DNA of 64,000 nucleotides from Salminus brasiliensis. Lineage: Eukaryota; Chordata; Actinopteri; Characiformes; Bryconidae. The DNA lies in the NCBI RefSeq assembly GCF_030463535.1, contig NC_132896.1, forward strand, positions 20,503,709-20,567,708. The letters are read 5' to 3'. The translations under genes were made by a program, and so were the position numbers. The notes under the pieces were generated by a model that searched no databases, was not told where the DNA came from, and saw nothing but the letters and a program-made list of their open reading frames with translations. This document shows positions 1 through 29,800 of this stretch, piece by piece (positions within the stretch are counted from its first letter, which is position 1; each line of letters begins with the position of its first letter).

Positions 1-2194
1 GTTGCTCTGCTGCCTCTGCAAAACAAAACTCCAAGGCTCCTTTCACTTACAGCAGTTTAGTGGCGGGGCTTCTAATAGATTCAACTTGAGTCTCTACCAT
101 TTCTCTGCAATTTCTGCAGTATTAAACTATTTAGTCATTCTGGAGTGGTTTGGCATCCTTCTAGAGTAACATATTGACTTGTGATAAAAACCAGACATCT
201 GAGGAGTTCTTCACACAGATTGTTTTCATAAGCGTTGGCATAAAATCAATAAAAAAAAGGCACACAAGTACCCAAAATTAAAACACTTTCTACCTACATT
301 ACCCTTTTTACCTTTAGATACAAACCTCAGAAGACAAGTATAGGTTCAGTAGTAGCTTTGAATAGTAAAAATATAGAGATTAATGTTTCTGCACTTTTAA
401 GCAATGTTTTGATAACTTCTTTATCTATAACTTCTTTTTCTACTTTATCCACAATATGTTAATATGAATAGTACTAGATAAAAATCTAATGTTTTCCCAT
501 CAGTAATTTGTTTTTATATTTTTGTAATATTTTTTCCAGATTTTCTATAGTTAAAAGCAGCATTATACAAGAATTAGTATTTTTCCACACTAATTGCGCC
601 TTGTACACAAGCATTTTACAAGCAAAGAGACACAGAAAATGAAAAAATCTTGTGGGGTGTTTTGGAAGAGTAACATTACAATATATACATTAATATGAGT
701 TCTGGCAAGCATTTTCAATACAACTCATAGATATATAGCACGGAATGTGACAAATATTTCATATATTGATCCAAATCACTTACTGTAGCAGCAGCACTCT
801 GTATACTGATTATATATCTACTAATGTTTCCTATTATTGCACTGAAAAAGTATATATAGGTGATTTTTTTAAATTTCTAAATGACCATTGGCAGCCCATG
901 CATTATCATGGGTAAGTGTTATTACCGCACACTTTTAATACAGTTGTCGGATTTGGAACTAATTTAAATCAGATTTCCACATTTCTGTTTGATTTGCCCT
1001 AAAATATTTAGCTGGAATTAAATGCATATGCATTTTGGTTGCTTTTGTAGCACCATTTTACCTTAAGCTGAATTGTATAATGTTGCTGTAGGGCTCATAA
1101 GAAACCTGAAGTATCATATGGTGAACCACAAACTGTCTATACAGTACATTATTGCACTTTAATCATGTCGTGTTTCTATAACACTTGTGTGGTATCTGTA
1201 GTAAGTTAAAAGTAATTTGTCTATAATGTAAGTAGGCCCAAGTTGTAAGTGACAGGAGATGATTTGGTCATATAGGCTATTAAGGCTATTTATTAAATGA
1301 GTAAATGTTCATGTACATTACTGTATTTGCATGGTTTGAGAGGTATTTCCACCCTCACATATACACTGACACGGTCCTAAACTAAGGCCTACTTGAAACC
1401 CCCCCAGTCACGGTGGATACCCATGTGCAAATATGGTCACCTTGAAAAGCACTGAGCATCAATAATAGTTTATGCCAGAACTGCAGCACTGTATCATACA
1501 AATGACATTTAAATTTGTAAAAATTTTTACCTTTTAACTAACAAACTAACAGCTAAAATACTACGGTTGGCATTACTACTAATGTGGCAATATATTGCAT
1601 TTTCAGCTTTGATATCCTGAACAGGTAATTAATACTGATACTATGATCCTGTATTAATTTTGTAATTTTGTACTATAGGGATGACTTTTTAAGGGGTTAA
1701 AAGTTAGAGGCTGAAGAACACACTTGGCTGTTTTGTTATCATGATACATCAGAAACTGTTAAATTGGCACTTACAGAACTCATTCAAACGCAGGGCACCA
1801 AAAAAAATAAAATAAATAATAATAATAAAAAAAATCAAATGAATTTGAAGCATAAGGGTGGGAGCCGGGTGTGCAAGTGTTTTAAAGGCTTTCTGTCAGC
1901 GTTGTTTTGCACCTAAGCAACTACTTAAGTCAGTAAGTCACTTAATCAGTTTTTACAAAGATTGTACTGGTAACATTTACATCAGATTAAAGAAGAAACA
2001 ACTAGGATTGGGGTTAGGGTTCAGCTCTGTTGAAGTTTTAATCGAACCAAAGCTCTCACAGATTCAGATTCACTAGCAATTCAAACAATTAGATTAGAAT
2101 TATAAAGCAACATGCCTGTTTTGAAAATGCACAGATTATTCTTTAAAAATGTAATAAGTAGAAGCAAAAAGGTTTAATGTGACTCAAATCCTCA

Positions 2195-2276
2195 AGTAAA
2201 GTACAGATACTTCAGAAATGGACTTAAGTAGAGTAACAAAGTACTTATACTTCGTTACTTGCCCCCTCTGAAGATC
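2195..2276. repeat. Interspersed repeat fragment (AAGTAAAGTACAGATAC type)
   Basis: The segment combines 'aagtaaagtacagatact', 'acttaagtagagtaacaaagtactt' style words with 'cgttacttgccccctctg'. This wording belongs to a repeat that I recall as very common in fish genomes. A second fragment of the same family is at about 47098-47205 in the opposite orientation. Family name not assigned. Confidence 0.45.
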
Positions 2277-3123
2277 AGTATTCTTTTAAAAGTTGAGGTG
2301 AAAACATGGTAGGCCTTTAATGGTCAGTGTTCTCTGTGGAAGTTTGTAAAGTATGTAAACAGTTACATTCCCAACACAGCCAGCTGTCTAAATGAAATCA
2401 TGGCCAAACAGCAAGTATATCTGTAGCCTAAATCTTTGCATGCACTTGGCTACTTAGTTGATAACCAGCTGGTTATTTTAAGCAATAGCCAGACACTTCA
2501 CAATTGGCTACAGCATGCTTATCATGATAATCTCCTGAAAGCTGTAAAATGTATAATGTAAAATGAAAATATCATGATGTGTGTGTCTTTATTACAAAAG
2601 AAACCAAAGGAAAAATATCTTTCACAGTTTTAAATTAGTACAATTTGGAGGGGGAAAAATCTAATATTTAATAAATTCCAGTCTTGTAAGTCAGCAGTGT
2701 ATATTTCACATGCACATTGTAACATAAACCCTGGCATGTAAAATGCTATGTACAACAGTGTGTACCAAAGAAACCAAAGAAAAAAACAAATGTCCTGCCT
2801 GTAAGTCCTAAGACTGATTTCCCTAAAAGGTTTCCAGGAAGTAGAAAAGCAATGCATACCCCTGTCTTTGGCCTGGTCACACAGGTAAGGTACCTTGTTG
2901 TGTAAAAAGGGAGAGTTGTTTAAATGCGTGGTGGTATGGTAAGTGAGACACAAGCGCACAGGAATTGGCAGGAAAGGGTAAAGACAGTAGAATATCTGGG
3001 CCACTGTCATAGACCATGTTGTTAACCAAGTATGGCTGAGGGGGGTCAAAAGGTTGCACCAATAATGCAAATGTTCAGGAATGTGCCTCACATATCACAA
3101 CGCTTTGTACATTTCATTATAGC

Positions 3124-3124
3124 A

Positions 3125-3158
<34 letters not shown>
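3124..3158. repeat. TG/TA microsatellite
   Basis: A short (TG)n run passes directly into (TA)n. It is followed by T-rich and further TATA/CATA-rich sequence to about 3248. Confidence 0.9.
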
Positions 3159-3984
3159 GTATATTTTTTTTTAATTTAAATTTAAATTTCATATCACATC
3201 ATGCTATGATGAAATTTACATATATATACATATACACATACATATATTTTAAAGAAATATTGCAATGGAGCTGAGATACTTTACGTACAAGTAATGTGTT
3301 ACACTAACATCCTTTGTTTTAGTATTTCTGTGTACTGTTGCTGTACTGATGTGAAAAGAAGTATTTGGCTTAATGAGCCTAACTCTTATCTACCTTGTAT
3401 TTGTGTGGTGAGCAGAAAGTGGTCATTCTGAACAAGAGGGAACATAATAACATGTATGCTTCGTGTGTATGTATGCGTCATCCACCATGTTTCCAACCAC
3501 TGACCTCTTCAACACTCTCATTCCCAAGAATGAAAGAGGAGTAGTGAGACCGGATTTGCCAAACTACTTTCTTCCATATGGTCAGGTTTCACCACCAAGG
3601 GTGCTGCCAGAGGCTTTGAGCTGCAAAAAAAGAAGATATTGCAAATGCTAACATTAAAACATAATAAATTTTTCTCTCACGGCTCATTGTATTTTCCGAA
3701 CTGCTGTATAAAAGCTAGAGAACAATCAGCGTGGCGTGTTATCGTGAAATAACAGCATGTGATGAAGCCGAAGGCCTCTGGTGCTCTACTGCTTTAGTAG
3801 CACACCTTGCTAAGAATGTTTGCCAACAGCAGTGTAAACAAACCTGCCTACGAGCAAGACGCCTTATAATTAGCCACCGGTAGCATGCTAATTTCCTGAG
3901 GTAAAGATTCAGAAAGGTTGAAAATTGACACGTGAGTGTGTGTATTTTTATTAAAATGGGGAAAAACAGCATAAACCACCACGG

Positions 3985-4078
3985 CTGATCACCAGCAAAA
4001 CTAGCATATTCTTTGTCCTGGGGGTGACCAGCTTAACCAGCACCAGACCAACACTAGACCAGCATAAATGGCATGATG
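3985..4078. repeat. MITE-like fragment with ACCAGC words
   Basis: Repeated words of the type 'gaccagcttaaccagcacc' and 'agaccagcataaatggcat' are typical of a short non-autonomous repeat that I recall as frequent in otophysan fishes. No terminal repeats could be delimited. A TAA microsatellite (4084-4111) follows directly. Confidence 0.4.
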
Positions 4079-4083
4079 GTCTG

Positions 4084-4084
4084 T

Positions 4085-4111
<27 letters not shown>
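4084..4111. repeat. TAA trinucleotide microsatellite
   Basis: About nine uninterrupted TAA units. Confidence 0.9.
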
Positions 4112-4115
<4 letters not shown>

Positions 4116-4756
4116 TCCCAAAAGAGCCCCTGCAATTATGCCAACTGCCACGTTGTTCAACACAGTGCTGCTCACCTTCTTCTTCAGTTGGGAGGGCTGT
4201 GATATGGGGATGGGGAGGCAGCCTTTCCCCCTCACTACTTTAAACTTGTCAGAGAAGTTTGAGGTTTGATGCTCACCCATGATTGTTGAGTTCCTACCAC
4301 AGTGTTCACCGTTCCCCAACCCCACTGAGAAATTCCTCTCAGCATGGAGGTGGAAGGTGTATGATCTCCAGCCCCATAATCAAGTCTTTTTTTTTTTTTC
4401 TTTTTTTTTTTTGAGGCTATGAATTCTGGTTGTGGGGACATCACAGCTGAGGACTGTAACTTACAAGAAAGTTTTTTTTTCCTTTTCTATCTTAAAAGAC
4501 AGATGAGACAAACTAATAGCGTTAAGCTTTGGAGATACGCTTTGGCACGATGTTTGTAAGATTCAGACTAACGGGAGCACAGTGACACCAAATGCGTGCT
4601 CTAGGAAATGCATTGGTCCCGGAACGGGTGAAAATGATTAAGCAAACAGTGGCCTCTAGTGGAGAGATACGATATTACAGCACAGTCAACACCGCCTGCT
4701 GAAGGTGGAAACCGTGAGCATTTTTTGAGAATTCATGACTTGATTTTTTAAAACAA

Positions 4757-4997
4757 TTTTTTAATCGTAGGTAAACATAAAGAATATCGTAATGCTTTAT
4801 TTTAATGTTTATCTTTATTTTAATGTAATCTTTATTTTATCATTTAAATCATTAAAGTAATCTCTACCGGACTACAATAGACTAGTGAGGTAACAACTAA
4901 GCCGAGATGACTTTAATGATTTAAATGATAAAATAAATAAAAAAAACATTAAAATAAAGTATTACGATATTCTTTATGTTTACCTACGATTAAAAAA
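4757..4997. repeat. Large palindrome (foldback/MITE-like)
   Basis: The left arm (4757-4863) and the right arm (4905-4997) are near-perfect reverse complements. Shared words include 'ttaatcgtaggtaaacataa' and 'tttatcatttaaatcattaa'. The left arm has about 15 extra bases ('atctttattttaatg' region) that the right arm lacks. The 41-bp centre is 4864-4904. It could be a foldback MITE or a two-copy inverted duplication. It ends about 270 bp before the ubtd2 start codon. Confidence 0.8.
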
Positions 4998-5087
4998 AAA
5001 AACAAAACAGTGAAGCCCTTTGCTAAGCGGTCACTCTTTAAAAATGTGTGTGCTAACCCTCCTCCTCCAGCTGCTGCCCGTACTCAT

Positions 5088-5104
5088 TCTCTCTCCCTCT
5101 CTCT

Positions 5105-5182
<78 letters not shown>
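5088..5182. repeat. CT then GT microsatellite in ubtd2 5' region
   Basis: About 20 bp of CT repeats pass into an uninterrupted (GT)n run of roughly 75 bp at 5108-5182. The tract ends 88 bp upstream of the ubtd2 start codon, so it lies in the promoter or the 5' UTR. The open frames across it (poly-Cys-Val, poly-His-Thr) are artefacts. Confidence 0.95.
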
Positions 5183-5183
<1 letters not shown>

Positions 5184-5270
5184 AGTTTTCTGCTGTGGAG
5201 CGGGAGGTGGCGGGAGGGAAGGAGGACGGGGAGAGAAGACACAGAAAGCGGAAGACTTGTCCGCTTCTCC

Positions 5271-23475
<18,205 letters not shown>

Positions 23476-23603
23476 AACCAAGCCATGTTTTCTCATTGAT
23501 GCCGACCTCAGGACAAAGGCGGGTGAATAGGTGTTTGTACTGCTACACTTTTAAGAATACAGGTCCTACAAAGGGTTGTTTTAAGCGATACCGAAGAAGA
23601 TCC

Positions 23604-23728
23604 ATTTTTGGTTCCATAAAGAACCAAGTTTATAAAAAAAAGGTTTATGGTTTAAAGGTTTCAAGAAATCAAAGGTTCTTAAAACCTATATCCCTTACAT
23701 AAATAGTTCTTTATGGAACCAAAGATGG
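23604..23728. repeat. Palindromic MITE in ubtd2 3' UTR
   Basis: The left arm 'ccatttttggttccataaag' (23604-23630) pairs with the right arm 'ctttatggaaccaaagatgg' (23701-23728). Between them is an AT-rich stretch with its own imperfect pairing. It belongs to the GGTTCTTTA hairpin family. Confidence 0.8.
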
Positions 23729-24152
23729 GACTTCTGTGGCATTGCTTAAAATTTTGTTTGTAGCGCCTTTATTTTTAGAATGTAAAAATATTTGTATTAT
23801 TTCTGAAGTCTCTCACTGTAATTTCATTTTCAAGTTTTTTTTTTTGTTCATGCCTTTTCTACTCTACTGCCCCCTCCTGACTGAAGTGGCAACCTGCATC
23901 ATATCCAAGAAGACACTCTTAACTATAACTCAGATTATCGGTATACGTTCTTTTCTTTTTCTAAAGTCCTCATCACGCTGCTAATTTAACCATCCAGTCA
24001 TGTATAGATTTGTGTGAATCTGTGTGTCTCTCTCTATCCATTTGGGATGGTCATGTACTTCAGGGCACTTGGTCCTGTGGCTTCCATTTCTGACATATTA
24101 GCACAAGTTTTGCTTCTGCACTTTATTAAACAGCAGTAAGCAGTTAATTTAC

Positions 24153-24158
24153 AATAAA
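24153..24158 (+). terminator. ubtd2: Candidate ubtd2 polyadenylation signal
   Basis: Canonical AATAAA about 680 bp after the stop, in 'ttacaataaaccaggctggc'. An ATTAAA lies about 28 bp upstream. Choice between them, or a later site, cannot be settled from sequence. Confidence 0.4.
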
Positions 24159-24714
24159 CCAGGCTGGCTTTAGTTGTGGGTGTAAATTCCTTTACATCAA
24201 CAGTTCCATCTTTTTAGTTCAAGCATTTCAGCCAGTATACAAAGCTGAACTTTGTATCAATAACCTTTTAACATATACATCACTTTGTCACTGCTAACCT
24301 TTAATCAGGATATGGTCAGATGTGAGAGAGACTAGAAAAAGCTGTCTGCTGAGAGTGTCACAGGAGCATGTAATTTCCTTCCCTAAGGTAGGCAGAGAAT
24401 TAGGAACTGAGTACAGATCCAGTAAATGTCTCCTCACTGTAAGATCACAGTTTCACTCATAAGCCGAGATCTTACTATAGCTCTGAGAGGACAGGTCAGC
24501 GGTTCCATAAACTGTATGCCACTTTTTTATAAAGACAGACATTTTTGCAGTTGAGAAACTGTTGGTTCACATCTTTTAGCAGTTAAGTTTGGCTTAAAGT
24601 TTCCCACTGAAACACAAATTTTAGTTCTACACAACGATTCATTCAATATAATAAATTTTGATTGTGTTGAATGCTTTTTATTATGCTATTATTTGCATTA
24701 TGCTATTATTGAAT

Positions 24715-24795
24715 AGTGAGATTGTGAGTTCAATCCCCAGTTATGCTTTAGCCACTCAAGGTTGGGAGTCCCAGAGCGCATAATTGGGCTGTAGT
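24715..24795 (+). repeat. SINE fragment (second tRNA-type family)
   Basis: The B-box-like 'gattgtgagttcaatcccca' is followed by 'agagcgcataattgggctgt'. This corresponds to the reverse-oriented copy at 42725-42890, which reads 'agagagcacaattggcttgc' on its own strand. Confidence 0.5.
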
Positions 24796-25063
24796 CCATA
24801 TTTCTTACACACCACAAAAAAGTATACTGAATGAAATGCTTAGAAATAAAGTTTTTCACCTTTAACCCTTCTCACTCTAGAAGAGACTCTGTAAAAATAT
24901 GTAGAGCTGATCAGAACTTTTCAGAAGATTTAAAATTTTATAATGTATCACTAATATATAGGTACCTCATCTCAGAACTGGTTGTTTGCATGGCCCTTCA
25001 CATTACAAGTTAAGAATGTCGCCATTATGGAGTTCCAAGGCTTTGGTTACTGTGTGTTTATTG

Positions 25064-25064
<1 letters not shown>

Positions 25065-25101
<37 letters not shown>
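25065..25101. repeat. TA microsatellite
   Basis: About 30 bp of uninterrupted (TA)n. Confidence 0.9.
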
Positions 25102-25107
<6 letters not shown>

Positions 25108-26535
25108 AATAAAGGCACACTTGATGATTGTTCTTCCGTCATAAAATCTGAAATACGCAAAAACGATACAGAAAGAAAAATAAAAACAATGTTTGTTTTC
25201 AAACCCATTTCTCTTCCTCATTCTCCATTCTTAATAAGCAGCCGACCACAGATGTGAATTTACACTCAAACACTGCCATTGTTGTGGTCCTGTCTGGAGT
25301 GTTTGTGTGGCAAGCTGCTGTTTTCATCTCACACCTGACTGCAAACCAGGGTGGCAATCTCCTCAAAGCCAATCGCCTTACTTTTGGTACATTCCAACAT
25401 GTCAAACATCATCATCATTACGTCTGTCAGATGTTTTGTGAACTGGTAGATGAGATGGTAACGTCTTACGACAGAAAAGCAGTCAGACATCACTACTTAT
25501 AAAAATAACAAATTCTGTCCGTGTCATATAAACGCAATCACATAGAGGCGTCTGTATTCTAGCATCAGCCACATTTATGTATCAATATTATCATTTTCAC
25601 TAGTGGTCTCACGCTGCCTGAATGGCTAAATTACAAATCCGTTCGGGATCGAGCACTGTGTCCTGCTGTGCAAATGAGCCTCAGTTGGGCTAGCTATTCA
25701 TCCTAACATAAAGGAAAATCCAAAGCCTAAACAGAGGCAGTCAGCCATTTTTGTTAATGTCTGAAAGTCAGAAATAATCATTTAGCATTTTAGCACTTCT
25801 CATCGAGAGGAGACAGTAAAAGAGTTATCTTCATTTAGTGGGAATTACATCACAGAATGTCAGTCACAGCGAAAAGTGTTTCAGCAGATCCCAGATGATT
25901 CACAGCTAATGAACCTGTATTTGCCCAAACCGCCATAAACCAGAAGTTCACTATGTCAAGTGCCAGCTATCATATGTTCAATACGGCAGTTTCTATTGTT
26001 GGTTAGTTGTTTGTATTAGTGGTAGGCCAACACTAGATAAAGCACTGCATTACATAAGTACAAGTGAGAAAGGGAAGTTCCCTATAAGTTGCTGCAGTGC
26101 TACTGATTTGGAAAAACGGTGAACTAATGAAAACACGGAACTAATACTAGGTATTACTAGGTGAAACAGCATCCTACTGTTATTTAGAAAAAACACCTTG
26201 CCTAGGTGACCTTCATTTAAAAGCAGTAGTTTCTGATACAGCAGGCATATGTGCTCATACATGATCAGATTCCTTTCTCTTTCTTTCTTTTATCAGTAGT
26301 TTTGGGCCACCCAGCAAAACCACCCAAGGGTAATAAAAAAGCTCTGTTATCGTATAATACCATAACAGAAAGCCTATTTTTGTTTATTGCCAAAACATCA
26401 CAATTGTGTGAAAGCGGGGTGGCCCCTGGGCCCCTGGGAAAGGCTGTTTTGGTGGAAGTGAGACGCCTGTGGAAGTGAGGCCCTGGAATGATGCAAGTTC
26501 CCCTAACCTGCTTGAGCTGTACTTTTCATGGGCGG

Positions 26536-26550
26536 GGGAAATTCTGACTC
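26536..26550 (+). promoter_or_regulatory. il12b: Candidate NF-kappaB/AP-1-like composite upstream of il12b
   Basis: 'gggaaattct' (26536-26545) matches the kappaB consensus GGGRNNYYCC closely but not perfectly. It abuts 'tgactc' (26545-26550), six bases of an AP-1 site. It lies about 200 bp upstream of the il12b start codon. Mammalian IL12B promoters are controlled by an NF-kappaB half-site and AP-1/C/EBP sites close to the start, so position and type fit. Short matches like this arise by chance often. Confidence 0.35.
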
Positions 26551-26746
26551 CCTGACATACTTAATGTAAGCAGCGCTGGCCTGTGCACACTACTGACGGA
26601 CAGTTAGAGACGGGTTGAGTTCTTTGATATATGGGAGAGGTAGGTCTAGACAACCTCTGTTAGTATTGTCTGTTTTAAATTTGAGGTATATCAGCATTGT
26701 CTGGGGTGTATGGCTGTGTTTTAATTCTTTGGATCTGTTCCAACAG

Positions 26747-26843
26747 ATGTTTTTTCTTGTGCTTCAATTCCTGCTTGCCTTTTCACACACCACTTTGGGA
26801 TCCATCCGAGTGGCAGAAAGTTACTGGACTCTTAAACCAAATG
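26747..26843 (+). CDS. il12b: il12b coding exon 1 (signal peptide)
   Basis: MFFLVLQFLLAFSHTTLGSI leads into the mature start ending AESYWTLKPN, equivalent to human IWELKKD. It ends after the first base of codon 33. Donor ATG|GTGCGT. Confidence 0.88.
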
Positions 26844-29800
26844 GTGCGTATGAGGTTTCTTTTAGAATGAATACTAACTGGTTTAAATGGATTGGGTCAT
26901 AGTCAGACAAAAATATCCACCAGGATGCTCCGTAATTTGGATTATACTAAGGCATTGTCTTAATCCATGTCAGATGCATTTATGCATATAATCATTTGTG
27001 GTATTAAACCTCTAAAAGTTCTGCACTAAAAGAAGTCTGACGTCATTTGAGAGCCATGTGTTTTGTATGCGAGCCAAATGCTTTGTATCATCTTGTTGTG
27101 GAGATCCAGAGATCCACTGTTTCTCAGTTACTCGGCCTGTGTCATCCTGTTGTGGAGATCCAGAGATCCACTGTCTTACTCAGTCTTTGTGCCTTGTTTA
27201 CATGTCAGAGTTGGTGGTGGATGAAGATGTGGGGAAATATGGCAGTGAGGTCCTGGTTCCGCTGATGTGTGGAGATGCCTTTGAGGGTCAGGATATCATA
27301 TGGAGGAGAGAGAGTGGAGAGGAGCTGAAGGAGCAGGGGAACAGAATACTGGTGACAGTGGAGGAGAGGCAGGGAGGTAGATATACCTGTTACAGCAGAG
27401 ATGGCTCCTACCTCAATTACACTCTGGTACTGGTGCAGTGGCCCTACAAAAAGATTATTAAGGAGACATCTGAGAAAGGTATAGTCAAGACTACACGTCT
27501 GAATTATCACATAATAATATTGGGGAATGGACAAAAGGCTCAATTTAACTAACATTATCCTTTTTCTTTTTTTGTTGATAAGGTTATGTTCACTGCTCGA
27601 CAAAAAACTATAGCGGCTCCTTTCAGTGCTCCTGGACCTGGGATGAAAAAAGGGCTGGAAAAGTTGTACTTATTAAAGCAGTACGGTAAGTTCCTAAAAT
27701 CTCAAACGTTGGGGCAAACCATTGTTAGATGTGTATATAAAGAGCCTTTTAAAAACAGGATGTATAAAGCATCAACAAGGGTTCCACTGTCATTATATCC
27801 AAAGAACCCTTTTAGTACTATATAGAACCCTTTTTCGAGAGTAGAACATGTGAGCTGGAGCTGAGAGAAAGAACTGATAAACATGGAAGAGATGGGGACG
27901 TGGTGGGGGTGTGAAAACGTTCACATAGAATAAAATATTTTTATTATATATTATTTATATTTTTTAATATATTTTATTATAGAGTCACAATTCTGAATGT
28001 AAAGATGATTTTGAGAAAAAAAAGGTTTTATGGGATTAAAAAGACCTTTATTCAGGACATTTTACAGTTTACGTCAAGTGTATTCTAAAGAATATTACTA
28101 GATGATTCCCTACTACATTGCTAAAATGTAATTCTGAAATTTGGCTGGATCAGGGATGGGCAATTCTAGCAATTCCTGTGCAGTTTTGTGCTTTTCCAGC
28201 TCAAGCACAGCTGATTCAACTCATCTGGTAATTCAGCAAACAGTGCTGGTCCCTGTTGTTCATCCCCAGGCTAGACTATCCAGTGCAAAAAGAAAAGCCG
28301 GAAAAGCCCTGTATAATGACAGTGTTTGATTAAATGATGAAGTGTCTTTACTAAGACATAAGCACTGTAATTGGTAATAAAAAATTATCGAGTTATCGAC
28401 TGTTTTTAACCTTGTGCATCCACAACCATGTTTAACAGCAGAGAAAACCTCTAAAAGATCTTTGAACTTTAATGACTTTTCCTAGAGTGACCCCAACTTT
28501 AGAGAAAGTGAAAGCTGTCCACCACCAGGGTACATAGATTGTCCACAGGTCATTATTGGGCCTTAGGACAAGGGAAGTATACATTATCTGGTCTTTGAGC
28601 GCAGATTGCCTGTGGATTAATAAGACTGCGAGCTTTTTGACTGCTGCTGTGTTAAACAGTGGATGGTTTCAGAGCATGAATAAAGACCACATGTGTATCC
28701 TGCCTATTCTGCCCCGTTACAAACAGTGTGTGGCAATCATTGATTTCACTTACAGCTCTCACAATGGAGGAAACATCAGCTGCAGCCTGAACTCCAGCGG
28801 GCACAGCATCACATGCCAAGACCACGAGTACTGCCCCTATGCTGAGGAGCTGGAGCACATCAATTTAACCATTTATTTTCGAAGCAACTATGTGGTAGAG
28901 ACCTATTACCTACGATTTCAAATCTCAGACATCGGTAAGGGTTCCAAATGCACTTTAAGAATGAGCATTAGTCCATGGGTTAGTTCAGGCAGTCTAGGGT
29001 TTTTATATCTAATCTTTATTTGCCACATATATAGCATTAATAAATTACCATGGACTGTAATTTTGTCTTTTTTTAAAAAAAGGTCATTCACACTCACATC
29101 CACAATTTTTTACAACAATTATTACTATTACTATTACTATTATTTCAACTGAATGAGAGCACATTCTGGTCATTGCCACGCATGTCTTCGTCTACAGTCA
29201 GGCCAGACATGGTGAATATCAGAAAGAAGAATAACACTCTGGAGTTGCAGTACCCAGACACCTGGAACATCCCTTTCTCCTACTTCCCTCTCACCTTCCA
29301 AGTAAAAGAGATCCGCTGCCGGAAGGAAAGTGACTGCAACTGCTCAAACCGCAAATCATCAAGGGTAAGGCTGTCTGTTCCAACAGACATAAACTAACAG
29401 AGCACTTCTGAGTGCTAGCTAACCCAGGCATGAGTCGCAAAATAAACAACGCATTGTCAAATGTCAGGGGGTGCATTTGTTTCTATTGTATGTTTTCCTA
29501 CTGTCCTGATCCTACGTTTTATTTGACCTCAGGTGAACCTGACTCAGGATCAGCACTGGCCACTGAAAGGGGGGGTAACAGTGTGTGTGAGAGCACAGGA
29601 TGACCTGTGTAGCTCCTCTTGGAGTGAATGGACGCAGTACAAGTCAGTTCTTAAGGCTTAAAATTGTGGAAATTCAATTTTTCACATTTCCTTGTAAATC
29701 TGTACTATATAAAGACACAAAGTCTTTTTGGCCTTACCTGCAAAGTGTGTAATGTACCTCTAATCATATCTCTTTGCCTTTTAGATGTGTTAAGGAGAAA

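Larger units (their letters stand above)
1..5270. other. Intergenic region upstream of ubtd2
   Basis: AT-rich sequence with no reading frame that I recognise as a gene. The few open frames are short and low-complexity or lack similarity to any family I know. It holds small interspersed-repeat fragments (about 2195-2276 and 3985-4078), microsatellites (TG/TA at 3124-3158, TAA at 4084-4111, interrupted poly-T at 4388-4413) and a large palindrome at 4757-4997, all listed separately. From 1 to about 2190 I see nothing beyond simple AT-rich DNA. Confidence 0.7.
23476..24175 (+). other. ubtd2: Probable ubtd2 3' UTR
   Basis: It runs from the stop codon to shortly after the first plausible polyadenylation signals, ATTAAA at about 24125 and AATAAA at 24153-24158. 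A palindromic MITE (23604-23728) is included. The end is inferred from the signal only. Confidence 0.5.
24176..26530. other. ubtd2-il12b intergenic region
   Basis: No recognisable gene. It holds a SINE fragment (24715-24795) and a TA microsatellite (25065-25101). The rest is unremarkable AT-rich DNA. Confidence 0.7.

Noticed and set aside
2000-2030. Telomere-like 'ggggttagggttcag'
   Set aside because: Only about two units; expected by chance, with no tandem array.
3463-3651. 62-residue frame starting MCMYASSTMF
   Set aside because: No recognisable domain or splice partners; too short to support.
28556-28755. Upstream open extension of il12b exon 4
   Set aside because: The frame happens to be open for 66 codons, but p40 similarity starts exactly at the CACTTACAG acceptor, and the phase requires the split there.
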